Source: Hofstenia miamia
Taxonomy: Eukaryota > Xenacoelomorpha > Acoela
Assembly: GCA_004352715.1 (NCBI GenBank)
Contig: SCFE01000057.1
Span: 1,632,957 to 1,696,956, forward strand
Direction of reading: 5' to 3'
DNA: 64,000 nucleotides
Below, piece after piece: positions 34,950 through 46,595 of this stretch (position 1 is the first letter of the stretch; each line of letters starts with the position of its first letter). A program made the translations under genes and the position numbers. The notes below the pieces were generated by a model. It saw only the letters and a list, made by a program, of their open reading frames with translations, was not told the DNA's origin and ran no database searches.

Positions 34950-36457
34950 TGTAACATCCTCCACCTAGCTTGTTACGCCGTGTTTAATCACTGTTAAGGG
35001 ATGCTTAGTAAACTGCGGGTGAGGTGTTACCCATTTGTTGATCCATCAAATTTCTCTTTCTTATTAACTAGTTACGTTAATTAAGTACTCAGGTAATAAC
35101 CATCACTGTTTAGGTGACTGGGCAGTATGATGTTTCCTCTTCGGTTGTTCCATGGGCTCCTGCCCGAAGCTGATCTCCACAACACAGCTCCNNNNNNNNN
35201 NNNNNNNNNNNNNNNNNNNNNNNNNNNNNNNNNNNNNNNNNNNNNNNNNNNNNNNNNNNNNNNNNNNNNNNNNNNNNNNNNNNNNNNNNNNNNNNNNNNN
35301 NNNNNNNNNNNNNNNNNNNNNNNNNNNNNNNNNNNNNNNNNNNNNNNNNNNNNNNNNNNNNNNNNNNNNNNNNNNNNNNNNNNNNNNNNNNNNNNNNNNN
35401 NNNNNNNNNNNNNNNNNNNNNNNNNNNNNNNNNNNNNNNNNNNNNNNNNNNNNNNNNNNNNNNNNNNNNNNNNNNNNNNNNNNNNNNNNNNNNNNNNNNN
35501 NNNNNNNNNNNNNNNNNNNNNNNNNNNNNNNNNNNNNNNNNNNNNNNNNNNNNNNNNNNNNNNNNNNNNNNNNNNNNNNNNNNNNNNNNNNNNNNNNNNN
35601 NNNNNNNNNNNNNNNNNNNNNNNNNNNNNNNNNNNNNNNNNNNNNNNNNNNNNNNNNNNNNNNNNNNNNNNNNNNNNNNNNNNNNNNNNNNNNNNNNNNN
35701 NNNNNNNNNNNNNNNNNNNNNNNNNNNNNNNNNNNNNNNNNNNNNNNNNNNNNNNNNNNNNNNNNNNNNNNNNNNNNNNNNNNNNNNNNNNNNNNNNNNN
35801 NNNNNNNNNNNNNNNNNNNNNNNNNNNNNNNNNNNNNNNNNNNNNNNNNNNNNNNNNNNNNNNNNNNNNNNNNNNNNNNNNNNNNNNNNNNNNNNNNNNN
35901 NNNNNNNNNNNNNNNNNNNNNNNNNNNNNNNNNNNNNNNNNNNNNNNNNNNNNNNNNNNNNNNNNNNNNNNNNNNNNNNNNNNNNNNNNNNNNNNNNNNN
36001 NNNNNNNNNNNNNNNNNNNNNNNNNNNNNNNNNNNNNNNNNNNNNNNNNNNNNNNNNNNNNNNNNNNNNNNNNNNNNNNNNNNNNNNNNNNNNNNNNNNN
36101 NNNNNNNNNNNNNNNNNNNNNNNNNNNNNNNNNNNNNNNNNNNNNNNNNNNNNNNNNNNNNNNNNNNNNNNNNNNNNNNNNNNNNNNNNNNCAACCATCG
36201 TCGTAGAAGAGGAGGAGCTGTGTTGTGGAGATCGGCTTTGGGCAGGAGCCCATGGAACAACTGAAGAGGAAACATCATACTGCCCAGTCACCTAAACAGT
36301 GATGGTTAATACTCGATCAATTAATTAACATAACTAGTTAATAAGAGAGAGAAAAGTCTGATGGTTCAACAAATGGGTAACACCTCACCCGCAGTTTACT
36401 ATGCATCCCTTAACAGTGATTAGACACGGCGTAACAAGCTAGGTGGAGGATGTTACA
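34950..36457. mobile_element. Long-TIR element with 1000-N gap in the middle
   Basis: The left end TGTAACATCCTCCACCTAGC and the reverse complement of the right end are the same, and the inverted match continues for at least 240 bp up to the gap (35192-36191, exactly 1000 N, so true length unknown). Arms are roughly 90-95% alike by eye. Inner arm sequence runs through TCCATGGGCTCCTGCCC and CTCCACAACACAGCTCC. No target duplication is clear. It may be a DNA transposon with long TIRs or two LTRs in opposite orientation. A fragment of the same terminus lies at 44203-44284. Confidence 0.75.
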
Positions 36458-37940
36458 TTAACATAACATAATTTGGATCTGAAATAGTAATAATATATCA
36501 CCTAGGTTTTGGTCATCCAACCATATTTTGAATTCATTTATTTTAATACATGTACTGAGTGTATGAGAGAAAAACCCCTATACCTAACTTAAGTGCACTT
36601 TCATAGTCTGACACAAAGACCCTAGAATTGATCTTGATGATGGATCCAGACCACTACTAAACACCACTTGTTTAGATTGACATTGTAATAAATATTCAAA
36701 CTGTAATAACAGAAAAAAAAAGAATTCCTTGTAAAATTCTTTATCAATTGCTTACAAGGTTTCATTTCTATTTATAGCAAATCTAGAAAAGTACCTGTCA
36801 ATTTCAAATTTGAACTTTTTGGCAGCTAAAAAGAATGGAAGTGATTTCACCCCCTTGTTTTGCCAAAAGTATTATTATCAATTGATACTAATCTCTTATT
36901 TCTGACACATATTGTTTCTTGGTTGCATAATACAAATTAATTGATCTAATACAATATTTCTAATCATCATTTTTTCAATCTTATACTCATCTTGGTTCAA
37001 TGTTTGCAGCTTAGATTTATTTGGATGATCCTACAGTAGTTTATACCAGGAAGGGTGGAAGTTTTAATCTTTATTTAACATGGTTGCCATGTATGTCCTC
37101 TGTACATTATTTCTTTCCAAAACTTTTTTTGTCTCTGTGTGTGGGGCTGAAGACTTTCTTGAAATTTTGTATTGGAAAAATTCATATTTTCTATTTAAAT
37201 CATTAAGTATTGATAAAAGTTTGCTTAGAATATTGTTTGATTTCTGAGCCTGTATGCAGGACTGTGAATTAGCAACATTGTTATTAATGATGAGCAGTGG
37301 CACAGACAGGGGGCTACAATGCCATGACCCCTTTTGGGTTTGTCAGCCATATCTTATTTTGCAAATATTTTATCTGTCCTGCTCCTTCATAAGTACATTC
37401 TCTATTCCTGTCCTTCAGTTAAGAATACTTGATGGCAAATTTCTACCTTTCTTTTGTTGGTCAGTTCAATTTGATTTTGAGACAAAATTCTCAGTGTTGG
37501 TTTTCTTCAGTTTTCCTAAAAAAATGAATAGCAGAAAAATAAATGCAGCAACAATTTTTCTACATAAAATTGCTTTGTAGTGAAATAAAAGTTGAATATT
37601 AAATGTGCTATAGTTCAAAGTACATAATTTTTTCTTAACTTTCTTTTTTACAGGTGTCCCTACAGTGTATTTTTCTGCCTGTAACTATGTCATAGTAATT
37701 TAGTGTTCTTGCCCATTAACTAAGCTCTCTTACTTCTTGCATGAACTAAAATCAGGCAATAGGCCTAGTGTCTCCCTTCTTCTGCCTCTTATCATATTTG
37801 CTTGCAATAATATTTGAATCAGGATCATAGTAAATGGTGAGAGAACATCAAGGATTTGTTGTAGTTCATTGAAACATTCAATCATGTTATAAATAAATGT
37901 AAATATGTGCTATAATTATAAGCATTGACTGTTTACATAT
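36458..37940. other. Unassigned AT-rich sequence within the retrotransposon cluster
   Basis: About 1.5 kb with short ORFs (37021-37206, 37254-37580) that have no motif. Nothing can be named. Confidence 0.4.
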
Positions 37941-38922
37941 TGTAGAGTCACTCAGGGCCTCTTGTTTTTGATTTTATTCTCTTGATTATTTTGGTGCTCA
38001 GAAAATTAGTGCTACACCACACTAATGTCATAATTTGTAATTTGTTGCTATCAATTTCTTTTAAATCATTTTGTATATTTTTGAGTGCAGATATTTCAAT
38101 CAATTTATTATTTGTCATCTTGATCTAAACCTATGTGTAATTTCTTGTTTAATTTTGTGAGGGAACTCATGTGTAAGTTGTAAACATTAAGCAGGTAATA
38201 ATTTACAAAAATTGTAATAAATACTTGAGAGACTTGTAGTGAACACACAGTATAATTCATCTTACTCCAATCATGTTTGATCTTCTCTAATTTATGTATA
38301 TGCTAACCCCTTTTAGGTTTCATTATGGATTTTAGTATAATAATTTCTGTTTAAGATCCAGTGACAATTTGGGAGGAAACTGCACTGGGTCTGGGTGACA
38401 AATATCTCCTTAATGGTGGCAGCCCAAATTGTGGTCACTTTAGTTTATGATTATGTGTAAGTGTAGAGAATAGGAGCTTTTAATTTGATCATTTTATTTT
38501 GTACATGCACATAATGGCAAAACACTGCAGATATACTATGCCATTGGTGAATGTGAATGCACAGGAATTTTGCGCCTCTTGCTTCATTATTTATTTACAT
38601 GAGCTGAGATAATAGAACTCAGAGATAAATTGTTTACTTGAGCTAGAAATTAATACTTGAGACACACAATTAGCACCTTGGCAAGTAAGGATGGCTTTGT
38701 GGATATGGCTTTGGCATGATGCCATGTGAATTGGTCACTGCTGGAAGTCTGTTCTATATGGATAATTTCTGTTTTTCTTAAGTAAATCAGTGAACCACCA
38801 ATGCTCTTTCTTTTGCTGGAATGCAGGTCACTCTCTACAATGGTACCCTTTGCAAACTTCAATCTCAACTCTAGAGTTTCCCAGTAATGGTTGAGTAGCC
38901 AGAGCTCCCCTGCAATTGTACA
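37941..38922 (+). mobile_element. Solo LTR (TGTAGA family), 982 bp, ATAT target duplication
   Basis: Starts TGTAGAGTCACTCAGGGCCT and ends GCAATTGTACA, with ATAT directly before (37937-37940) and after (38923-38926). No internal domain follows on either side, so this is a solo LTR from recombination between two LTRs. It shares the central block GGTGGCAGCCCAAATTGTGG with the copies at 40264, 42264 and 58070. Confidence 0.88.
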
Positions 38923-39185
38923 ATATTATATACATATATTTTACCCCTGAAACTGTTTAGATCTAACCTGACAATTAAAGAATTGCATTAGCATGTCTTG
39001 TGCTTTGTACTTTCATAATTAATAGCTAATAAATAAATGCTAATTTGTTTAGTGTCATATTTACTTCAGATTAATTTCTGGTAGCTTATCTATTTCTATA
39101 AAGTATTTACAGATTTGTAGAGTAAGACAACACAGCCATTTCTAAAATTGAAATTACAGGTTTAAATCCTTATGGATCTGCTTAT

Positions 39186-39364
39186 TGAAAGGCTCCTCTG
39201 TTTTTGTAAACAAAAATTTTAAATAATATACCTGCAGAGATACCAGTATCAAATATAAAATCAAACAAGATGATNTGAAAGGCTCCTTTGTTTTTGTAAA
39301 CAAAAATTTTAAATAATATACCTGCAGAGATACCAGTATCAAATATAAAATCAAACAAGATGAT
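39186..39364. repeat. 89 bp direct duplication across a single N
   Basis: TGAAAGGCTCCT-TGTTTTTG and the following sequence occur at 39186-39274 and again at 39276-39364 with one substitution, separated only by N at 39275. This is the pattern expected of an overlap the assembler failed to merge. The rest of 38923-40263 is AT-rich with nothing recognised. Confidence 0.88.
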
Positions 39365-40263
39365 ATAAATTTCTGTATTATATTTGTAAATAGCAAGCCC
39401 ATGTGATGTATTATTACAATTTTTCCAGATTAATGCTATTAATGCAAGGGTGTCATGAGAGAGTTGACTCCCACTCATTGTTGCCTTGCTAATTCTAATT
39501 CTATTTAACTAAATATAAATATAAAAAAATTACATTCAACATTTTCAAAGTTATAAATATATATATATAGATATATATAAATGTGAACTGCTTTGTACTA
39601 TGAAAAAGTGTACATAGTGATTATTAGTGTAAATTTTCCACAGCATATATAGATTTTGTCAATTTATCTTCCTTTCATTTGTTGGATGATTAAATAAATA
39701 AACTTTTATATTATGAATCACTAAATTTTTCATCATTTTTTACTTATTTATAATTGATTTCTGTCAATTATACCACAAGATCCTCAGCAGATGGTATGTG
39801 GAATTGCTGAGCTGTAAAATTTTTTTAACTTTTACCTAAGGATAGCTAGCTTAATTACCATCATTAGTTTGTTATTTCAGGAGAACCAGGGATTGCTCCA
39901 GTTCCTTCAATTGTTTATGTATTGAGTGACCTTCCATTTGTTTTGAATATTTAAAGTTATTATCTTTGCTTTTGCCCCTGATGATGCATTGATTATACAA
40001 TATGAGTTGAATTACTAAAACATGAAATCTTCATACTGGATTAATAACTAAGAACAACTAATAGAAAGTTGTAAATACATTAAAAAGCAATATTGCTGCA
40101 ATATGTTCAGCCATTTCTTGCTTTACTATCAGTTTTTGTTTTTTTTCAACAGTGGTGTAAGTTTTTATATTATTTCTGCTTTTTGTAAAAAGCAATTCAC
40201 TTAGTCATTAATGGAAATCACATATCTTACTGATTATCAGTAAAAGCCTGTATATGTAGATAT

Positions 40264-41211
40264 TGTAGAATCATGGGTGAGCTCTGGCTACTCAAGCTGT
40301 ACTGGGAAACTCAAGAGATAATATCAAAGGTTGCAAAGACTATCATTGTAGAGAGCAACCTGCATTCTAGAGAAAAGAAAGAAGATTGGTGGTTCACTGT
40401 TTTCACTAAAGAAATAACACATACCATCACACTGAAGCCATATCCATGAAGCCATCCTTACTCACCAAGGTGCTATTTGTGTGTCTCAAGTATTAATTTC
40501 TAGCTCAAATGAACAATTTATCTCAGAGTTCTATTGTCTCAGCTCATGTAAATAAATAATAAAACAAAAACACATAATTGCTGTGCATTCATGTTCACCA
40601 ATGGCATAGTATATTTGCAGTGTGGTTTTGTTATGTGCATGTATGAAATGAAATGATCAAATTAAAAGCTCTTACTCCCTACACTTACACATAGCCATTC
40701 CATAACCTAAAGTGACCACAATTTGGGCTGCCACCATTAAGGAGCTATTTGTCACCCCAGACCCAGTGCAGTATCCTCCCAAATTGTTGCTGGATCTTAA
40801 GCAGAAATTATCAGACTAAAATCCATGATGAAACCTAAAAGGGGTTAGTATATAAATAAATTAGAGAAGATCAAACATGATTGGAGTAAGATGAATTATA
40901 TTGTGTGTTCAATACAAGTCTCTCAAGTATTTATTACAATTTTTGTAAATTATTACCTGCTTAATGTTTACAACTTGCACATGAGTTCCCTCACAAAATT
41001 AAATGAGCAATTACATGTAGGTTTAGATTGAGGGGACAAATAAAAAATTGATTGAAATAATTGCACTTGAAAATATACAAATCAATTTAAAAGAAATTGA
41101 TATAAATTGATAGCAGCAAATCACAAATTATGGTGATGTAACTCTAATTTTCTGAGTGCCAAAATAATCAAAAGAATAAAGTCAAGAATAGAGGCCCTGA
41201 GTGACTCTACA
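40264..41211 (-). mobile_element. LTR (TGTAGA family), minus strand, 948 bp
   Basis: Begins TGTAGAATCATGGGTGAGCT and ends AGGCCCTGAGTGACTCTACA, the inverse of the family. Together with the plus-strand LTR at 37941-38922 it makes a large inverted pair with a 1.3 kb spacer. Flanks (ATAT on the left, TTAT on the right) do not match exactly, so it may be a solo LTR with mutated flanks. Confidence 0.85.
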
Positions 41212-42263
41212 TTATTTCCACCTTTTTAATGAAATAATTTAACATTTTGAGGACAGATTTGAGAGCTGCACAGCCAAAGAAGAAATGTCATGCACATCCA
41301 GATACAAAAATTACCTTATCAACACACCTTGCAAATGTGTTTTCACAGTACAATTGCATAATTATTAAGATCAAAGAAAAGAGAAAGTTAAATGTCATTG
41401 TATTAAGAAGAAGAATTGTGTCAAGATAGCATTTACACTCAGGAAAGATTGAAAAGATGAAAGCATAGAAAACAGTAACATCAAAACCACAGTGAAATCA
41501 ATAATTAAAAAATTCAGAGAATAGGAAAACATACAATTGCAAATATTAGGAAAATAAATTTTCAAAAATTTCACAAAACATGAATATGAGAGACTATGAA
41601 CTTTTCTTTCCAGAGTCACAATTCCACACTGGCACACATAAGCAGAATGCATAGTCATAGTGACTGTGAAGGGTCTATCATTAATTAGCAAATACTACAA
41701 AAGCTTCACAGAAGAAATAACATAAATCAGATACATATACATGACAAATAAGAACTACATAATGTCAAGTCCATACAATATGAAAAAACAAAGAACACAA
41801 AAACTCATTATGAAGCTAATAAATCTAAAGCAAAACCCATGGATAATGTGGGAACCCAAAACTGCAGCAAGTTTGACTATAGAAAGATTAAGAATAAAAC
41901 AAACATTGATTGATTAGCCAAACTTAAGAGGCATTTAACATAATGCTGAAAATAGCCTCATATGAAATCTTAGAATAATCATGAAATTATGTAATAAACA
42001 ATTATTGTAAATTCATTAATATATTTTAGTTCAGTTTTGACATTTATTAGTTGCCAAAGCATTGTTGCTTGGTGCATTCAATCAAGTAATTATTATACAC
42101 TGCAAGGGCATCCACCTTGCATTAAGCAAAATTGGCAAATTGTTTTTCTAAATAATCATAATTCAATCTTAGTTTCAACTAATCATTTGTTCTTCTTTCT
42201 TTATTAGCAACATTTTATCTGGATTATTCTATATTTGAACTCTTATCTTCTGACAGATGATAT
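41212..42263. other. Unassigned AT-rich sequence between two LTRs
   Basis: About 1 kb with short motif-free ORFs on both strands (41247-41429, 41395-41691). It could be genomic spacer or a decayed internal region; I cannot tell. Confidence 0.4.
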
Positions 42264-43177
42264 TGTAGAGTCACTTGGGGAAAATTTGTGATTATTATTT
42301 ATTATATTTAGATTTGTAATGACGTCAGTATGACATATCTCCTTATTTTGATTTTAATTTACAAAAGTCACTTTATGTCCCCTCAATTTGGTGCTACATA
42401 ATATTATTGCTCAAATTAAATTGTGAGGGAAAAATGTGACATGATTATCTGGTGATCTTTATTTGTAAACAAAGACAGGTAATCACTTGAATTGTATAAA
42501 TTGAGAAATTATGTTGAGAATGGTTAATAGAATTTGTCTAGCCTCAGTTACCATTTACTTTTACTTATTTTTCTTTTTTGATATGAAATTAATTGCTTAA
42601 GTTCAGCAACAATTTGGGAGTGCTTTCTCAAGGTACAGGGCAACATGTAGCTCCTGGAGATCCTCTCTGATCTTACCAGCCCAAATTGTGGACCAATTAA
42701 GTTATGTATACAGTTATGTATAGGGTAATAATAAAACTCTCATTTACTGTTCAACACGTACATGCACTTATAAATGATAACACTGTGATGATACTATGCC
42801 GTTGGCTAGCACGAATGTCTGGCAATTACAGACTATTATTTAGTGAGCTGAGAGATAACAATGAAAATGAGATGTTTTTGTGGTTGTGAGATAGAAATTA
42901 ATAAGTGAGACAGATAGGGTAGCACCATGCATTCAAATCAAGCACTTTACTTTTCCTAAAGACTTTGCTTCAGCTGGAAGCCATGTGAATTGGTCATCTT
43001 GGATTTTACCTAAAAGTATCTATTACTTGGATGAATTACCAATGTTTATGTTAGTTAATAAGTTTTTTTCTCTTTACTTTTTACTGGAATCAGGGCTATA
43101 TGGTATAGCTATTTAAAACCTTCTGCAGAGTCAATTAGTTTTATAGTGTAATTACTATTGCAGTCCATGATTCTACA
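42264..43177 (+). mobile_element. 5' LTR of the Gypsy-type element, 914 bp
   Basis: Starts TGTAGAGTCACTTGGGG and ends CAGTCCATGATTCTACA, with TGG directly after it. Its last part (from AGTATCTATTACTTGG) matches 51192-51355. It shares the middle block AGCCCAAATTGTGGACC with other family members. Confidence 0.85.
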
Positions 43178-43676
43178 TGGTGACTATGACAGGACACTGA
43201 TGTGATAACAAACTATTTTTCTGTTGTTTCTTTCAGTGGTTTGGATTTGGTTTAGTTTTTGTTTTGGGGCATGTCAGCTGGGATAGTTGTTTCCCCTGAC
43301 TGCAGTTGGATTACAGAGTAAATCTGCCAATCAATGTGTAACTTACAATTCCGCCCATAGAAGGGGGCATTGCTATTTTTAATGTGTTCTGCTTTGTTTG
43401 TTGCTACTTGTTAAAGTTCTTTTTTGTCTCAGTGTTCTATGTGTTGGATTTATTACCAAATACTGCTGTATCCCACATTTGGGTTGTTATTTGTGATTTT
43501 TATGAGCTGCATGTTTCTTTTGTGTTTGTGGAAGTGCTCCCAACTGTCATTTTGGAAGTTATTATTTTGTTCTTACTTAGTTATGGATTCGAGTCATACA
43601 GTTACTTATTCTCCTCATTTTGGGACTCCTCCATCTCACAGTGTCCCCTGTACAAGTGGTGGTAACCTGGACATTA

Positions 43677-46120
43677 CCCCTTGTACCATTGGATCTTTGT
43701 TTAACTTATCTTTACCTAATTCTCCTACACCAACTGCCCAGAGGATGGATCAGAATACTCCAACTGTCCCTTACAGTAATGTCAGTCCAGATTATCATAG
43801 AAATTTCCATCAGATTCTAAACACCCACAATGCTCCACTACATGTTCCTGCACGTCCCTACAATAGTGTGAGCCAACCTACTTCACATTTTGATGATCAT
43901 CAAATGACAATCACACATTTGAAAGATGCTTTATCCCAGGAAGTAGCCTTGCAAATGGAAAGTGAATGCCACATGGAGTCCCTTCAAGCAGAATGTAACA
44001 CTCAACACATTGCTTATCAAAGGATGGAAAGACAGATTTTGGAATCTACATTTGCATTAGAATTACAAATTCAGGAACTCAAAATTGCTGTTAGTTATGC
44101 TAACAATCAAGATGAGGTGCAATCACCTAAAAATCACGCTGATGAGTATGTCACCCATGTCATATTAAATGAAGCCTTAGATGCTCTTGCTGATAGAATC
44201 ACTGTAACATCCTCCACCTGGCCTATTTGCGCCGTGTATTATTAGTACTTGGTAAATTGCAGGCAAGGAGTTACTAAGTTGTTGAAATAATTCCTTCAAA
44301 TTCTGTCTCATCCTGAACAACCTCTTTGACTCAACACCATACTTTCATGCAGTCTGCTCTCACTCAGGTGTACACCCTTGCTACTGTAGCCACCCCTCAA
44401 AATGGTTATGTCTCTTTGATCTCTGATCCTGTGAGCACTACTGTGGTACCCACATTTAAAGAGCATGTCAGTGACACAAGTCTGGTGAACATAGGAACAT
44501 CTAGTAGTAGACCATGATATCATTACTCTATTCTCCCTCCTGAATCAACTGGGCAGTTACAAGTTTTTAGTAAACATTCAGTGTTGCCTAAATTCACTGG
44601 ACAAATTGATGCAGTGTCTCAATCATTTGACGAGTGGTTCTTTTTATTTGAACTCACTATTAAACAGTAAAAGAATTCACAAGAAAGCACCATATCCCAG
44701 TTCCCACTGTATCTCAGTGGCTTAGCATATAATCAATACATGATGCTTGATCGCAATATCAAAACCAATTATCAGTTATTGGGGGGTTTCTTTGAGGACC
44801 ATTATTGAGCCCCACATATCAAGCAACAATACAAAACCTTACTTTGTGACATGTCCTTCAAATGAGGTGATGATATCTGAAATTATATAACTCACATTGC
44901 CCCCTTGTACCATTGGATCTTTGTTTAACTTATCTTTACCTAATTCTCCTACACCAACTGCCCAAAGGATGAATTAGAATGCTCCAACTGTCCCTTACAG
45001 TAATGTCAGTCCAGATTATCATAGAAATTTCCACCAGATTCTAAACACCCACAATGCTCCACCACCTGTTCCTGCGCATTCCTACAGTAGTGTGAGCCAA
45101 CCTACCTCACATTTCAATGCTCAGCAAATGACAATCAAACATTTGAAAGATGCTTTATCCCAGGAAGTAGCCTTGTGAATGGAAAGTGAATGCCATGTGG
45201 AGTCCCTTTAAGCAGAGCTTAACACTCAAAAAATTGCTTATCAAAAGATGGAAAGGCAGATGTTGGAATCCACATTTGCATTAGAATTACAAATTCAGGA
45301 ACTCAAAACTGCTGTTAATGATGCTAACAATTGAGATGAGGCGCAATCACCTAGAGCCATGTCAAGGAGTATGTCACCCATGTCACATTAAGTGAAGCCT
45401 TAGATTCTTTAGCTGATAGGATCACTAGGCAAGTAACACACATGATTTGATCCAGTGAATGTGAGTCAGACTTTAAATACACCTTCTCATTGTGAAGAAA
45501 ACGTGACAATAATTCCTTCAAATTCTGCCTCATCCTGTACAACCTCTTTGACTTGCCACCCTAATTCACACAGTCTGCTCTCACTCAGGTGTCCACCCTC
45601 ACTACTGTAGCCACCCCTGAAAATGGCTATGTCTCTTTGATCTCTGATCCTGTGAGCACTACTGTGGTACCCACATTTAAAGAGCATGTCAGTGACACAA
45701 GTCTGGTGAATGTAGGAACATCTAGTAGTCTACCACAATATTGTCACTGTATTCTCCCTCCTGAATCAAATGGACAACTACAAGTATTTAGTAAACATTC
45801 TGTGTTGCCAAAATTTACCAGACAAATTGATGCAGTGTCTCAATCATTTGGCGAGTGGTTCTTTTTACTCTAACTCACTATGAAACAGTACAAGAATTCA
45901 CAAGGAAGCACCATATCCCAGTTCCCACTGTATCTCAGTGGCTTAGCATATAATCAATACATGATGCTTGATCGCAATATCAAAACCAATTATCAGTTAT
46001 TGGGGGGTTTCTTTGAGGACCATTATTGAGCCCCACATATCAAGCAACAATACAAAACCTTACTTTGTGACATGTCCTTCAAATGAGGTGATGATATCTG
46101 AAATTATATAACTCACATTG
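43677..46120. repeat. Tandem duplication inside gag, two units of about 1.22 kb
   Basis: Unit 1 is 43677-44899 and unit 2 is 44900-46120. Both begin CCCCTTGTACCATTGGATCT and end ATATAACTCACATTG. Similarity is about 90% or more by eye, with indels and many point changes, so the duplication is older than the local assembly artefacts. In unit 1 an 82-base stretch is replaced by the TGTAACATCC fragment at 44203-44284. Confidence 0.88.
44203..44284 (+). mobile_element. Fragment of the TGTAACATCC long-TIR element
   Basis: TGTAACATCCTCCACCTGGC, then GCCGTGT and GTAAATTGCAGGCAAGGAGTTAC, matches the terminus of the 34950-36457 element (TGTAACATCCTCCACCTAGC...GTAAACTGCGGGTGAGGTGTTAC). The equivalent place in gag unit 2 (about 45427-45507) has unrelated sequence of similar length, so the fragment replaced rather than simply added sequence. 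Confidence 0.75.
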
Positions 46121-46595
46121 AGAGGCTGTTCAGGCTTAGTAGTTTATCTGCTGAGTACTCTTGCCATGATTTATTTTCATATATTTGTCGAGGTTTTCCC
46201 CTTTCTATCAGAAGTCAGCTGGAAGTAAAATGCAACCCAGAAGAAAGTCTACACAAGATCATTAGAAAGGCAATCAGTGTGGTATACTTGATGTATAACT
46301 CTAATCAAATTGATAAGGATGCTAATGAATTATCTGGAGAAAGGATGAAGTCTGAGCTAAGTACATTGAAGAAAACAGTCCTTAAGAGAGAGTTTAATAT
46401 GGCGTCTGTTCACTGCTTTTGATATGGAGATAAAGGCCACTTGAAATCCAATTGTCATGCAAAAATTCAACTAATAGCTGATGGGGAAGGATTTATAGTA
46501 GAGGATTCCATATCATCTGAATCTAATGATGAAACACCTTTAGTAGATTTGACAGATGATGAAATTACCACATTGCAGAATTTAAATTAAAGGGA

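Larger units (their letters stand above)
43584..46590 (+). pseudogene. Gag of the Gypsy-type element, tandemly duplicated and broken
   Basis: The open start (from the ATG at 43584, MDSSHTVTYSPH) is Ser/Thr/Pro-rich, then has a helix-forming Gln/Glu-rich stretch (about residues 115-190, LSQEVALQMESECHMESLQ) likely to be coiled coil. A zinc-knuckle relic at about 46408-46455 reads HCF*YGDKGHLKSNC: the first Cys, the His and the last Cys of CCHC remain, the second Cys is Tyr, and a TGA interrupts. The central 1.2 kb is present twice in tandem. Confidence 0.75.

Noticed and set aside
35081-36291. Long ORFs of about 390 codons
   Set aside because: They consist almost wholly of the 1000-N gap; only TIR sequence is real.
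43178-43195. A named tRNA primer-binding site after the 5' LTR
   Set aside because: TGG is in the right place, but I could not match the following bases to a specific tRNA 3' end with confidence.
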